Below are positions 1 through 7,770 of a stretch of DNA of 64,000 bases, piece by piece (position 1 is the first letter of the stretch; the number at the start of each line of letters is the position of its first letter). The stretch spans positions 62,001-126,000 of the forward strand of contig NZ_JAMPKJ010000004.1 of the NCBI RefSeq assembly GCF_039962115.1, in the 5' to 3' direction. Made by a program: the position numbers and the translations under genes. The stretch comes from Funiculus sociatus GB2-C1 (GTDB lineage Bacteria > Cyanobacteriota > Cyanobacteriia > Cyanobacteriales > FACHB-T130). Under the pieces are notes generated by a model. That model made no database searches and had not been told where the DNA came from. It saw nothing but the letters and a program-made list of their open reading frames with translations.

Positions 1-2081
1 GTATCGTGTAAACTATACTGGTCGCTAATTGGGTAAATTGCAAAGTGCATGGGGAGTCTAAGCCTTGATCGCACCTCCGCCACCGGACGACGCAGCACAT
101 AACAAACTAACGCTTCCTTCTTCAGCCGCTCGTCGATTTTATAGATCCAAGAGTTCTTAGGTTGCCAAACTCCGATACCTGTCAAAACCTGAACCTTCCA
201 AGCATCTGCGATCGCGTCCAACTTGCCTGAATAGGTAAATCGCCAGTTCAGCCGTTCCTCCCGATAAGCCTTTAACTTCATAAAGGCGAGACAGTGTGCA
301 AATCGACCTTTGGGAATAGGTTGTCCCAGGCGTTCAGCGGTTTGAAGAAGCGATCGCATAAACTCTGCTTCTGTCATCACCTCAATTTCCAGATTGCCCA
401 AAATCCCTGGTAAATCGTAGGTTTTAAACCTATCTATCTCATTGGGTTCTGTTAGATCGTAAATACCACACTGGAGAGGACTAAAGCCTCTGAAACTAGC
501 AGCATCCTCAGCAATTGGATTCCCCTTACTGTTACCTGAAAGTTCCTGCCACTCTCTTTTCCATGCCTCACTACGACCAAATACCTTTTTCAAGCTAGTA
601 TTAAACACTTCTTCGCAAGCTGCCTGAAAAGCCTTCTGACTACTTTCATACTGCTGCTTAATCGTCTTATGTCTTAGCTGTTGGCAAAGCCGCATTGACT
701 GAACTGCACCCCAGCGAGAGTAATATCCTTCAAAATCGTTGATTATTCGATAGTTCTCACGAATTTGATTGTGGAAGAAGGAACGGTCATAAATGCCAGT
801 TGCTTCTAAAGGTGGAGAGTCACCTATAAACAGTTTTTCCACTATAAAATTGGGTACGAGTGCGTATGCTGTGAAAGTTCCAAAAGTAATCTTTTGTCCA
901 TTCCGTTCATAACCATCATGCCGTCCTAATCTTCCTAAGCGCTGAATGAAGCTACCTGCATCAGCTGATTCAAAGATTAGAAAATTAATCTTGAAATCAA
1001 CGCCGACATCAATCGTGCTAGTGCCGAGAACCAAGTCAGCTTGTAGCGATCGCTCTTTTTCCTCCTTCCCAGATAAACCCGTATTCTCCCCAACTACCAA
1101 ACCATAAGGCTGCAACAGTTCCCGAAAGAACGATGTAAGACGCTTCACCGCAGCAATTGAGTTGAGAATGATTGCCCCTTTGCTACCTGGATGCTGCTGA
1201 AAGTGAGCCAGAATGAGATTACTGTTATCTTTCAACCAAGTTTCAGAAGCCTTATTGCTGGATTCCAAACAGATAAACTGAAAAGAAATTTCTCGTGATA
1301 CCTGTCGCCATCCTTCTTCTTGTAACTGGTGACACTGAGCCTCTGTATCTGGAAACTGATATTTATTCTCCTCAATTGGGTTAATCTCCTTGCACCGGAA
1401 TCCAGCTAACTTTAGTCGCTCTATCAGTTGTTTATTTGGAGTCGCTGAGAGGAATAGAAACTTTTTGTAGCGATTGGTATTCTTGATTAACAGCATTGTG
1501 TTAATCACGCTGGCAATTTGCGGAGCCTGAAAAACATGAAATTCATCAAAGATAAATAAATCAAAATCCTTGTCAATCCGGTTCCACAGCTTGTCAGGAC
1601 TATCATCACGAGTTAAGTATGCACCTCGATGCAAGTAGTGGAGGATATCTGGGTTCGCCAGCAGAATTTCTGCTTGACCTGTACGAGTAGTAATTGCAGC
1701 TGCTTTCTTTAGTCCTTCATTTTCTGCATAAATCTCTAATTCTTGCCCGCTGAGTCTAACTACGCGCGGCTTAATTTTAAGCTGAAATTTTTCAATATAG
1801 TCCTGAATTTGCGTTTCCTGATCGCGGGCAAGTTCATTAGTTGGATATAGACCGATTGCCAAAAAGTCTGTTAGCAGTGTCTCTAGATAAGCTGCCAAGC
1901 TTTTTCCGTCCCCCGTCATTGCCGTGTTAAAGATAACGTCAATATTCGGGTCACGTATTGCCTCCAAAGTAGCAGCTTGATGCCAGGAAAGCGACCAACC
2001 ATCCGGTAGCTTTACGCCCTTCGGTGTTTTTAACGCGGGGCAAGAATAAACAGGCTTGAGAGTAATTCTATAATCGGACAT
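1..2081 (-). CDS. cas3: Type I-D CRISPR-associated helicase Cas3' (3' end outside window)
   Basis: The reading frame opens with ATG at 2079-2081 and stays open to base 1, giving about 693 residues without a stop, so the gene continues beyond the left edge. Visible SF2 helicase motifs are Walker A TGDGKS (residues 56-61), the DEAD-box variant DEFH (179-182), SAT (212-214) and a motif VI reading QRLGRLGRHDGY near residue 385. There is no HD nuclease domain at the N-terminus, as expected for type I-D, where the HD domain sits on Cas10d. In the family this protein unwinds target DNA recruited by the type I-D Cascade. Cas10d, Csc1, Csc2 and Cas6 would be expected further left. It is divergent from a WYL regulator. 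The family call is confident; the I-D subtype rests on the sequence style, the missing HD domain and the WYL neighbour. Confidence 0.88.
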   Translation of the reverse strand, partial: MSDYRITLKPVYSCPALKTPKGVKLPDGWSLSWHQAATLEAIRDPNIDVIFNTAMTGDGKSLAAYLETLLTDFLAIGLYPTNELARDQETQIQDYIEKFQLKIKPRVVRLSGQELEIYAENEGLKKAAAITTRTGQAEILLANPDILHYLHRGAYLTRDDSPDKLWNRIDKDFDLFIFDEFHVFQAPQIASVINTMLLIKNTNRYKKFLFLSATPNKQLIERLKLAGFRCKEINPIEENKYQFPDTEAQCHQLQEEGWRQVSREISFQFICLESSNKASETWLKDNSNLILAHFQQHPGSKGAIILNSIAAVKRLTSFFRELLQPYGLVVGENTGLSGKEEKERSLQADLVLGTSTIDVGVDFKINFLIFESADAGSFIQRLGRLGRHDGYERNGQKITFGTFTAYALVPNFIVEKLFIGDSPPLEATGIYDRSFFHNQIRENYRIINDFEGYYSRWGAVQSMRLCQQLRHKTIKQQYESSQKAFQAACEEVFNTSLKKVFGRSEAWKREWQELSGNSKGNPIAEDAASFRGFSPLQCGIYDLTEPNEIDRFKTYDLPGILGNLEIEVMTEAEFMRSLLQTAERLGQPIPKGRFAHCLAFMKLKAYREERLNWRFTYSGKLDAIADAWKVQVLTGIGVWQPKNSWIYKIDERLKKEALVCYVLRRPVAEVRSRLRLPMHFAIYPISDQYSLHD

Positions 2082-2177
2082 ATACTTACTTTGTGTCCGT
2101 AACTTGTTGTTATTTCTTATATTGGCATTCAAAATAGAGGTTGACAAGACATGTCTGTGTAAAAGTGTCCGTATAAA
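2082..2177. promoter_or_regulatory. Divergent cas3'/WYL regulator intergenic region
   Basis: This 96-bp gap must hold both promoters. The nonamer GTGTCCGTA occurs twice in the same orientation, at 2093-2101 and 2165-2173, the second copy ending just before the regulator's ATG. A TTGACA hexamer lies at 2141-2146 facing the WYL gene, but no -10 box sits at standard spacing. The repeated nonamer is a candidate operator for the WYL protein; this is inference. Confidence 0.4.
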
Positions 2178-3038
2178 ATGAGTCGAAAAGGTCAGTCTAT
2201 AACCCTGTCAATTTCAGAACGCGACAAAGCCGAGTTAGAAGCGATCGCCCTAGAACTGGGCATGATGTGGGGCGATCGCCCAAACATTTCTAAGCTGGTA
2301 GAAGCGATCGCCCGTCGCCAACTCCTCATCGGTCATAACAATGAATGGTCAGAAACTCGCATCAGAGCGCTAGAACGAGCTGTCAGTGCTTTGACCGACA
2401 TTGGACAGATTGAACAAGCCCAAATTATTGCTAACTTACTTCTCGAACGTAGCGAACTATCATTGCCTTTGCGACGAGAAATAGAACGTTTCTTAGAGAA
2501 TCTGCCTCCACCTTGGCGGTTGGAGATTGACCGCTATATCCGCCGGAACTCGCCGTTTCAACTGTCCTATCAAGATGCAGCTGGACGCTTATGGAACTTT
2601 ACTGTCCGCCATGCTAAAGTTACCCCTCACGAAAAACGACAATATCTTGATTGCTGGTGTGAGGAGACGGAGGGAAACCTAGATATACCAGAATTGGTTC
2701 ACAACTGGAGTCTGCGTTTAGACCGCATCCAAGAAGCTGCGGTGATGCCTGTTGCGGGTAAGTGGCTACCTGATTTGGATCGGGTAGAGGTGGAAATGCA
2801 CCTATCAGGTGGCTTAGCTTTTGCCTATAAAGCTAAACCTGAAGATATTGCTAATGACTGGTTAGCCGATAGACAGCGAGTGCGGCGAGTAGTTAGGAAA
2901 GTATCTAGTAGCTTCTGGTTTATCCGAGAAGTCATGCAGTATGCGCCAGACTGTGTGGTGGTGTCGCCGGAGTCCGTGCGCGAACAAGTGAAGCAGAAGC
3001 TGCGATCGCTCTTGGAACAGTACGATATGCAAATATAA
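2178..3038 (+). CDS. WYL-domain transcriptional regulator of the CRISPR-Cas locus
   Basis: This 286-residue protein has an N-terminal segment (residues 6-52) with the pattern of a ribbon-helix-helix DNA-binding unit: a strand ITLSISERD, then two helices ending near RRQLL. A helical linker follows. The region around 120-220 matches a WYL sensor domain (FQLSYQDAAGRLWNF, YLDCWCEE, then a basic RLDRIQEA strand). A WCX-like C-terminal domain spans about 205-286. WYL proteins often control CRISPR-Cas genes, and a cyanobacterial relative (Synechocystis Sll7009) represses the I-D crRNA locus. Head-to-head placement with cas3' supports that role. There is no clear Shine-Dalgarno before the ATG. It converges on the next gene with only 3 bp between stop codons. 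Confidence 0.8.
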   Translation: MSRKGQSITLSISERDKAELEAIALELGMMWGDRPNISKLVEAIARRQLLIGHNNEWSETRIRALERAVSALTDIGQIEQAQIIANLLLERSELSLPLRREIERFLENLPPPWRLEIDRYIRRNSPFQLSYQDAAGRLWNFTVRHAKVTPHEKRQYLDCWCEETEGNLDIPELVHNWSLRLDRIQEAAVMPVAGKWLPDLDRVEVEMHLSGGLAFAYKAKPEDIANDWLADRQRVRRVVRKVSSSFWFIREVMQYAPDCVVVSPESVREQVKQKLRSLLEQYDMQI

Positions 3039-3041
3039 CTT

Positions 3042-3779
3042 TCACTTTAACCGCCGCCACACACCAATCGCGATCGCTACGACAAGCGTCAACAAAGCGA
3101 TCGCGATTGGTGTATGCAGGTCAGCGCTACTCCCGCCTTCTTTATATGGCAAGCTATTCTGGGCAACCTGCTGCGTTGTCTGTTGACTAATTTTTGGCAC
3201 CCCTGCCCCAGCTGCCACGGTGACGGTAAACTTCAGCTCAAACGGTTTAAAATCTGCCCCAGATGCTGGTGTTCCACTCAGTTGCAACTGATAAGCCCCT
3301 GGCGATGGGAAGACAACAGAAGCACCAGGAATCCCTTGATAACCCTCAGCTGAAATGGCTTTTAGTGGTGGTGAAAGTAACGGCGTTGTCTGTTGGGTGC
3401 GGGGTTGCGAGTATACGGACAATTTGCAATTACACTCTTGCAAAGGGATGACTTGACCGCCTTTGCGGGTAAGCGCCACCCAAGCTAGAGATGGTTCGCC
3501 AGCTTTGGGGTTGTCGTTGGGTTCGATGTGGAGAGTACCGCCCACATCTTCTGCTATCTGTACTTTATGGGCAGATGCGGGTGTAATCAGCAAGGTTAGG
3601 AGTATTAGTGTTTCCGCAATTGTTGGCAACAACCTTTGATTTCCGCTGGGAATGCCTACTGTGAGTTGCCTCAATTCGTGGGCTTTGTTAGCTATTGTAG
3701 GTGCCTCCAGAATTCGTTCCCAGTCTGGGACGGGGAACGAGGAAGCGAGACTTTTATCGGGATTGGCTAGGGGGGACAT
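3042..3779 (-). CDS. Secreted, membrane-tethered YtkA/FixH-like protein of unknown function
   Basis: As read from ATG it is 245 residues. A hydrophobic stretch at about 52-70 (TLILLTLLITPASA) looks like a signal peptide, but it is preceded by an unusual 50-residue soluble leader. In-frame TTG codons just before the hydrophobic segment (for example residue 37) are therefore possible real starts. The mature part is an Ig-like beta domain (roughly 70-190) ending FKPFELKFTVTVAAG, reminiscent of YtkA/FixH-like domains found near metal-handling genes. A C-terminal transmembrane helix (IAIALLTLVVAIAIGVW) with a basic tail follows. The 5' end overlaps the SafE-like gene by 26 bp, so the two are probably translated together. 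The exact function is not recognised. Confidence 0.6.
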   Translation of the reverse strand: MSPLANPDKSLASSFPVPDWERILEAPTIANKAHELRQLTVGIPSGNQRLLPTIAETLILLTLLITPASAHKVQIAEDVGGTLHIEPNDNPKAGEPSLAWVALTRKGGQVIPLQECNCKLSVYSQPRTQQTTPLLSPPLKAISAEGYQGIPGASVVFPSPGAYQLQLSGTPASGADFKPFELKFTVTVAAGAGVPKISQQTTQQVAQNSLPYKEGGSSADLHTPIAIALLTLVVAIAIGVWRRLK

Positions 3780-4983
3780 ATAATTTTTCTAGAGATAAAA
3801 GTAACCAAATCCCACGGTAGCGCAGCAGCAAAACCAAGAGCGTCACAACTCCCAGTAGCACTGTCAGTAGTTTGTTGCTCCAAATTTGTTCCATTCCGCC
3901 AAGGTAATGAGAACCAATTAGCACTGCATGAACTGCACACAGGAGAAAAGCTGGAAGGCTTAACAGATGAATTTGTCGCCAGCGTTTCCCTAAAAGCTTC
4001 TGCATCCGGTCAAAACTGGTGAGTGCAGCCGGAGTCATCAATACTAAAGCTACTGCTCCTGCACTCATTCCCAGTTGATGGGTCGGCAACATAAAAGGTA
4101 TTGCCTGAAAATTCCAGTTCAGAGTATGCTCTAGCATATGTGCCGTATGAGTCAAAGCCAGCACGTATGCGCCTACTCCCAAGACACGACGATAACGTAA
4201 TGGGGCGCTAAAGAAGCGGCTGATGGGGCGCGCAATCAGCGCTAAGATTAAACACAGCAAAGCCGCGTGTCCAGTGTAATCTACCATTGTGTCGCCAGTT
4301 CGCAGCAGCGCGATCGCTCCAATGGTCAGTGTCACCCAACCGCCCAACCGAAACAACTGACTGCGTTTATCAGCACTGACTCGGTTGGCAAAAACGCCAA
4401 CACCGAGCATTATTGGCAGCGTTCCCAGTCCAAACGCCAACATGGTTGTCGCACCTTGAACAAGATTTCCGGTTTCAGCTGCCTTGATTTGGGCAGCATA
4501 GAGGAAACCGCAGGGAATTAAACCCCAGACCAGTCCTAATAAAGCTGGTGTCAAAAAGTTGGATTTCAGCGACAGCTTCATCATCGCCGCACTGAGTCGA
4601 TTGTGCAAGCCGCCTTCTTTGAGCGGGTGTAACACTGGCAGACGTGGCAGGAAATCTGGTTTTATTTGCACTAAGCCAAACCAAATCAGCATGATTCCGG
4701 TGAAAATAGCGATCGCTCTTCGCAAGTCACTCCCAATTCCCGCCAGCTGTCCCCCAGCAATTAGCATCGAACCCATACCGCCTAGCAACGCACCTGTCAA
4801 GGCATAACTTGCAATTCGTCCCAAGTTCAGCAAGATGTGAAAATAAAATTGTTGTCGCCAGTCAGCAGGAGTCTGTTGCTGATGTCCAAGGGAAAACGCC
4901 ACGGTAAGAGGGCCACACATTCCCGCGCAGTGACCAAAACTCCCAAGGAATCCCAAAGCCATGATTAGCAACAAATCCAGCAT
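3754..4983 (-). CDS. SafE/DsbD-type membrane protein fused to an MsrQ-like heme-domain
   Basis: This polytopic membrane protein has 409 residues. The N-terminal half carries the signature GSFGHCAGMCGPL (residues 14-26) of the SafE/UreH_2/DsbD_2 family, with about six helices. The C-terminal half (about 255-395) looks like a ferric-reductase-like or MsrQ domain: RRVLGVGAYVLALTHTAHM, then TPAALTSFDRMQKLLGKRW and QIHLLSLPAFLLCAVHAVL, with paired histidines that bind heme b in that family. Relatives of the first half move metals, sulfur compounds or electrons across membranes. The second half would let it pass electrons. It overlaps the downstream secreted YtkA-like gene, suggesting a shared periplasmic or lumenal metal/redox task. 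The domain calls are fairly secure; the substrate is unknown. Confidence 0.75.
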   Translation of the reverse strand: MLDLLLIMALGFLGSFGHCAGMCGPLTVAFSLGHQQQTPADWRQQFYFHILLNLGRIASYALTGALLGGMGSMLIAGGQLAGIGSDLRRAIAIFTGIMLIWFGLVQIKPDFLPRLPVLHPLKEGGLHNRLSAAMMKLSLKSNFLTPALLGLVWGLIPCGFLYAAQIKAAETGNLVQGATTMLAFGLGTLPIMLGVGVFANRVSADKRSQLFRLGGWVTLTIGAIALLRTGDTMVDYTGHAALLCLILALIARPISRFFSAPLRYRRVLGVGAYVLALTHTAHMLEHTLNWNFQAIPFMLPTHQLGMSAGAVALVLMTPAALTSFDRMQKLLGKRWRQIHLLSLPAFLLCAVHAVLIGSHYLGGMEQIWSNKLLTVLLGVVTLLVLLLRYRGIWLLLSLEKLYVPPSQSR

Positions 4984-5121
4984 TTTTTAATTATTAGTCC
5001 TTAGTCCGAACGGGCGGGACACCTGTGAATTCCCAATTCTCAGCAGTCAGTCTCCCTCAGTCGTTATTGTAGGACTGGAAAGGGGACGGTGATAAAGGAA
5101 TGGTAATTTAAGGTACAAAAA

Positions 5122-6165
5122 ATGAGGAAATGGATATTTTCGGTGGTTTTGGCGCTGTTAGCGATCGCAGTAGTATTAAGTAGCAGCAAATTTTTCCAGC
5201 CGCGTCCGGAGCCAGTAACTAAAAGCTCCGTGGAGAACATTACCGAACCGCCGACTCGTTTCAACGTGGCGGTAGCATCTGAAGAACCAGTCAACGCTCC
5301 TGATGTAGACTCAAAGCGACTAATGGCGCACGTTCAGGCGTTGAACTATAAGCGGTATACACAACAAGAACGCGATCGCGCCAAAAATTACCTCACCCAA
5401 TCCCTGCAAAAACTGGGATGGTCGCCAAATCTACAACAATTCGAGGGCGGTGTCAACATCCTTGCAACTCGCCAAGGCACCGATAAACAAGCCGGAACAA
5501 TTATCGTAGCCGCCCACTACGATAGCGTTCCCGCCTCTCCTGGTGCCGATGACAACGCCAGCGGAGTTGCCGTAGTTCTGGAACTGGCGCGTCTTTTCGC
5601 CTCCCGTCCCACGCCCCGCACCTTGCAGCTAGTCTTCTTTGACCAGGAGGAGGCAGGACTCCGGGGAAGTATTGCCTTTACCACAAATAAAGCAAATTTG
5701 CAAAACCTGCACGGTGTCATCGTCATGGACATGGTAGGTTACGCTTGCTACACCGCAGGTTGTCAAAAATACCCGCCTGGATTACCTGTCACCCCGCCGA
5801 CCGACAAAGGCGACTTCCTGGCGGTAGTTGGCGATATAGAACACTTGCCATTATTAAATGTCTTTCAAAAACCGGGTAAACCTGGTTTGCCAACCGTTGT
5901 GACGTTGCCAATTCCCCTGAAAGGAATGCTGACACCTGACGTTTTACGCAGCGATCATGCGCCATTCTGGTATCAGGGAGTAGGCGCGGTACTCGTCACC
6001 GATACGGCAAATCTGCGTACACCCCACTACCACCAACCCAGCGATACCCCAGAAAATCTCGATCGCTCGTTTTTCCAAGGAGCCGCCCAGATTGTGATAA
6101 ATACGACCACAGCGCTGCTGGAAAGCCGAGAACTTTTAAAGTCACCTCCATCAACCACTCCATAG
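5122..6165 (+). CDS. M28-family zinc aminopeptidase, membrane anchored or secreted
   Basis: This protein of 347 residues begins with a basic Met-Arg-Lys and a hydrophobic segment (residues 4-22, WIFSVVLALLAIAVVLSSS), acting as an anchor or uncleaved signal. The catalytic domain has the M28 metal ligands in order: HYDSVPASPGADDNASG with His and Asp (about residues 132-143), the catalytic FDQEEAG, then DMVGYACY, and the final ligand His in RSDHAPFW. This family removes N-terminal residues from peptides outside the cytoplasm using two zinc ions. It stands alone on the plus strand. A 17-bp AT-rich hairpin follows downstream. Substrate unknown. Confidence 0.88.
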   Translation: MRKWIFSVVLALLAIAVVLSSSKFFQPRPEPVTKSSVENITEPPTRFNVAVASEEPVNAPDVDSKRLMAHVQALNYKRYTQQERDRAKNYLTQSLQKLGWSPNLQQFEGGVNILATRQGTDKQAGTIIVAAHYDSVPASPGADDNASGVAVVLELARLFASRPTPRTLQLVFFDQEEAGLRGSIAFTTNKANLQNLHGVIVMDMVGYACYTAGCQKYPPGLPVTPPTDKGDFLAVVGDIEHLPLLNVFQKPGKPGLPTVVTLPIPLKGMLTPDVLRSDHAPFWYQGVGAVLVTDTANLRTPHYHQPSDTPENLDRSFFQGAAQIVINTTTALLESRELLKSPPSTTP

Positions 6166-6225
6166 TTAGTGAAGAAAGCAGCAATTGGCATTTCCTGATG
6201 CCGACTCTATTAAGGACTGTGCCTC

Positions 6226-6263
6226 TATAAGAATATAAATTTTGCGAAATTTATATTCTTATA
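6226..6263. repeat. Perfect 17-bp AT-rich inverted repeat
   Basis: The arm TATAAGAATATAAATTT at 6226-6242 is followed by a TGCG loop and its exact reverse complement at 6247-6263. It lies 60 bp after the peptidase stop codon and 110 bp before the pentapeptide gene. It could be a terminator lacking a U-tract, or an operator. Confidence 0.7.
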
Positions 6264-6372
6264 TCCAAAACCAGCTAATCCAAAGATTCAGTACATAAAC
6301 TAACCTATAATCATCTATCTAAAGGTTGAAGAAAACCACAAACCTCCATAAAAGCTTAGCCGGGTAGAACTT

Positions 6373-6786
6373 ATGAGTCAGTTGAGCGTGGAAAATATGG
6401 GTGTTGATGAACTTGTCAGACTATATGCAGCCGGACAAAGAAATTTTCATCGCGCAAAGTTGGTTGGGGTAGACTTGAGAGGCTTAAACCTGCGTGGAGT
6501 AGATTTAAGTGGAGCCAACCTAATTGCGGCAAACTTGGCTGGAGCTGATTTGAGCGAGGCAAACCTAAGTCAAGCAAACCTGACTTTGACAGATATGAGT
6601 CGGGCGCACCTGAATCACGCAAACCTGTGCGATGCACACTTGAGGGCTACAAATCTGAGCCGAGCCAACTTGACTGGAGCCGACTTGCGTGGAGCAACTC
6701 TCAGCCGTGTAGACCTGAATGGTGCAAATTTAACTGGGGTGCAAATGCCTGATAGGAGGCTTGTAACGTTCTCCCCCGCTAGTTAG
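6373..6786 (+). CDS. Pentapeptide-repeat protein
   Basis: This protein has 137 residues. After a 35-residue lead (MDELVRLYAAG-like helix, beginning MSQLSVENMGVDELVR), residues 35-125 are back-to-back A(N/D)Lxx pentapeptides, for example GANLIAANLAGADLSEANLS, which fold as a right-handed quadrilateral beta-helix. There is no signal peptide or transmembrane helix, so it should be cytosolic. Pentapeptide proteins are abundant in cyanobacteria and mostly of unknown role. The N-terminal helix preceding the coil is common in cyanobacterial members. It stands alone between divergent and convergent neighbours. Confidence 0.9.
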   Translation: MSQLSVENMGVDELVRLYAAGQRNFHRAKLVGVDLRGLNLRGVDLSGANLIAANLAGADLSEANLSQANLTLTDMSRAHLNHANLCDAHLRATNLSRANLTGADLRGATLSRVDLNGANLTGVQMPDRRLVTFSPAS

Positions 6787-6825
6787 CTATGACGAGGTGA
6801 TTATTTTCCGGCTGTATTTCCGAGT

Positions 6826-7404
6826 CTAAGCTGAGCGCAGAGATTGGGAAAGCCAATGGCGCTGTTGTAACTGGTACATATGGTTAAACAGCTGCCAGCA
6901 ATATTGTTCTGGGAGTCCGCAGGTTAAGGCACCGCGCAGAACGACGTTGAAGTACCAGTCGTTGGGCGCGAGTTCTTCTGTTAATTTGTTGACGACGACG
7001 TAAGTACGGACACTTGTGTAAATCTTCCCCCGACAAGAAACATTTACCATTTCCTGACGGTAGCCGCCTTGGGGTACTTCTTCTCGTTCATCTAAGCGAT
7101 CGCTTAATCTCCAGGGTAATCTATACAATACCCCTTCCACTGAGGCTGATGAATCTTTCACCATATCGAGTACGCCACAGTCTCGAAGAGCTGAACGACG
7201 ATAAAAGCCTAGTCTATACCCCTTGAGTGTTGCATTACCAACCACATAAACATGGGTATTCTCGCCCAGCGTCCGCTTCAAATCCACTGGACACATACAA
7301 GAGCCATAGGCAAAGTAGTAAAACTCAGGCTCGGCTTTGCTTCTAGCAATTTCCAGAGAAGCTTGTGTCGGTAAATCTTGTAAGTGTTCAGGCTGAACGC
7401 TCAT
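6826..7404 (-). CDS. Gamma-glutamylcyclotransferase-like (AIG2/GGCT) protein
   Basis: This protein has 192 residues. The substrate-loop motif FAYGSCMC (residues 31-38) begins the fold, and the acidic DEREEVP segment (about residues 108-114) contains the Glu used as general base in the GGCT fold. The strands VYVVGNATLKGYRLGFY and VEGVLYRLP complete the typical order. Family members cyclise gamma-glutamyl compounds to release 5-oxoproline, but many relatives have unproven substrates. No signal sequence is present. The C-terminal 30 residues (FNHMYQLQQRHW) are helical. It is transcribed away from the pentapeptide gene's end, convergent with it. The exact reaction is uncertain. Confidence 0.8.
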   Translation of the reverse strand: MSVQPEHLQDLPTQASLEIARSKAEPEFYYFAYGSCMCPVDLKRTLGENTHVYVVGNATLKGYRLGFYRRSALRDCGVLDMVKDSSASVEGVLYRLPWRLSDRLDEREEVPQGGYRQEMVNVSCRGKIYTSVRTYVVVNKLTEELAPNDWYFNVVLRGALTCGLPEQYCWQLFNHMYQLQQRHWLSQSLRSA

Positions 7405-7510
7405 GAATTGCCTTCAAATGCTACTTGTTGTCTATTGACTAGGCATTCTAGCAAAGTTACTCATGAAATACAACATATCCCGATAGGAAAACCGTAGATT
7501 AAGGTGAGGA

Positions 7511-7538
7511 TTGGGGGCTGGGGACTGGGGATTGGGGA
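7511..7538. repeat. Short heptanucleotide-type tandem repeat (GGGGATT-like)
   Basis: Degenerate 7-bp units (ggggctg, gggactg, gggatt) match the short tandemly repeated repetitive sequences known in cyanobacteria. A longer run of the complementary heptamer lies 190 bp to the right. Confidence 0.75.
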
Positions 7539-7560
7539 AGAGGGAGGCGGTGATGGTAGT

Positions 7561-7704
7561 TGATATCAAATCCGGTTGATTGCCCATAATCTAAAGAACC
7601 CTAAGGGAGCCACAGCCGCAGGCTGTGGCTCCCCTCCAGGCTTTTCGGGGAAGGGCTGGGGTGAGCTGAGTCTTAATTGTGGGTAATTACCGAATTTGAT
7701 ATGA
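7561..7704. mobile_element. MITE-like element with ~28-bp terminal inverted repeats
   Basis: The left end GATATCAAATCCGGTTGATT is matched in inverse by the right end (CATATCAAATTCGGTAATTA on the other strand), and the similarity continues for about 28 bp. Inside is a perfect 13-bp hairpin, GGGAGCCACAGCC with loop GCA (7605-7633). There is no coding capacity. The terminal motif ATATCAAATCCGGT recurs at 37469-37482. It is likely mobilised in trans by a transposase, or is a frozen relic. Confidence 0.65.
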
Positions 7705-7726
7705 CTTGTCTCAGGTTTGGATTCTT

Positions 7727-7770
7727 TCCCAATCCCCAATCCCCAATCCCCAATCCCCAATCCCCAATCC
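7727..7770. repeat. CCCCAAT heptanucleotide tandem repeat
   Basis: About six near-perfect CCCCAAT units in a row run directly up to the stop codon of the secreted-repeat gene on the minus strand. This is the classic cyanobacterial short tandem repeat type. Confidence 0.9.

Noticed and set aside
3114-3451. Plus-strand frames opposite the YtkA-like gene
   Set aside because: Antisense shadows; the minus-strand protein has signal peptide, beta domain and anchor.
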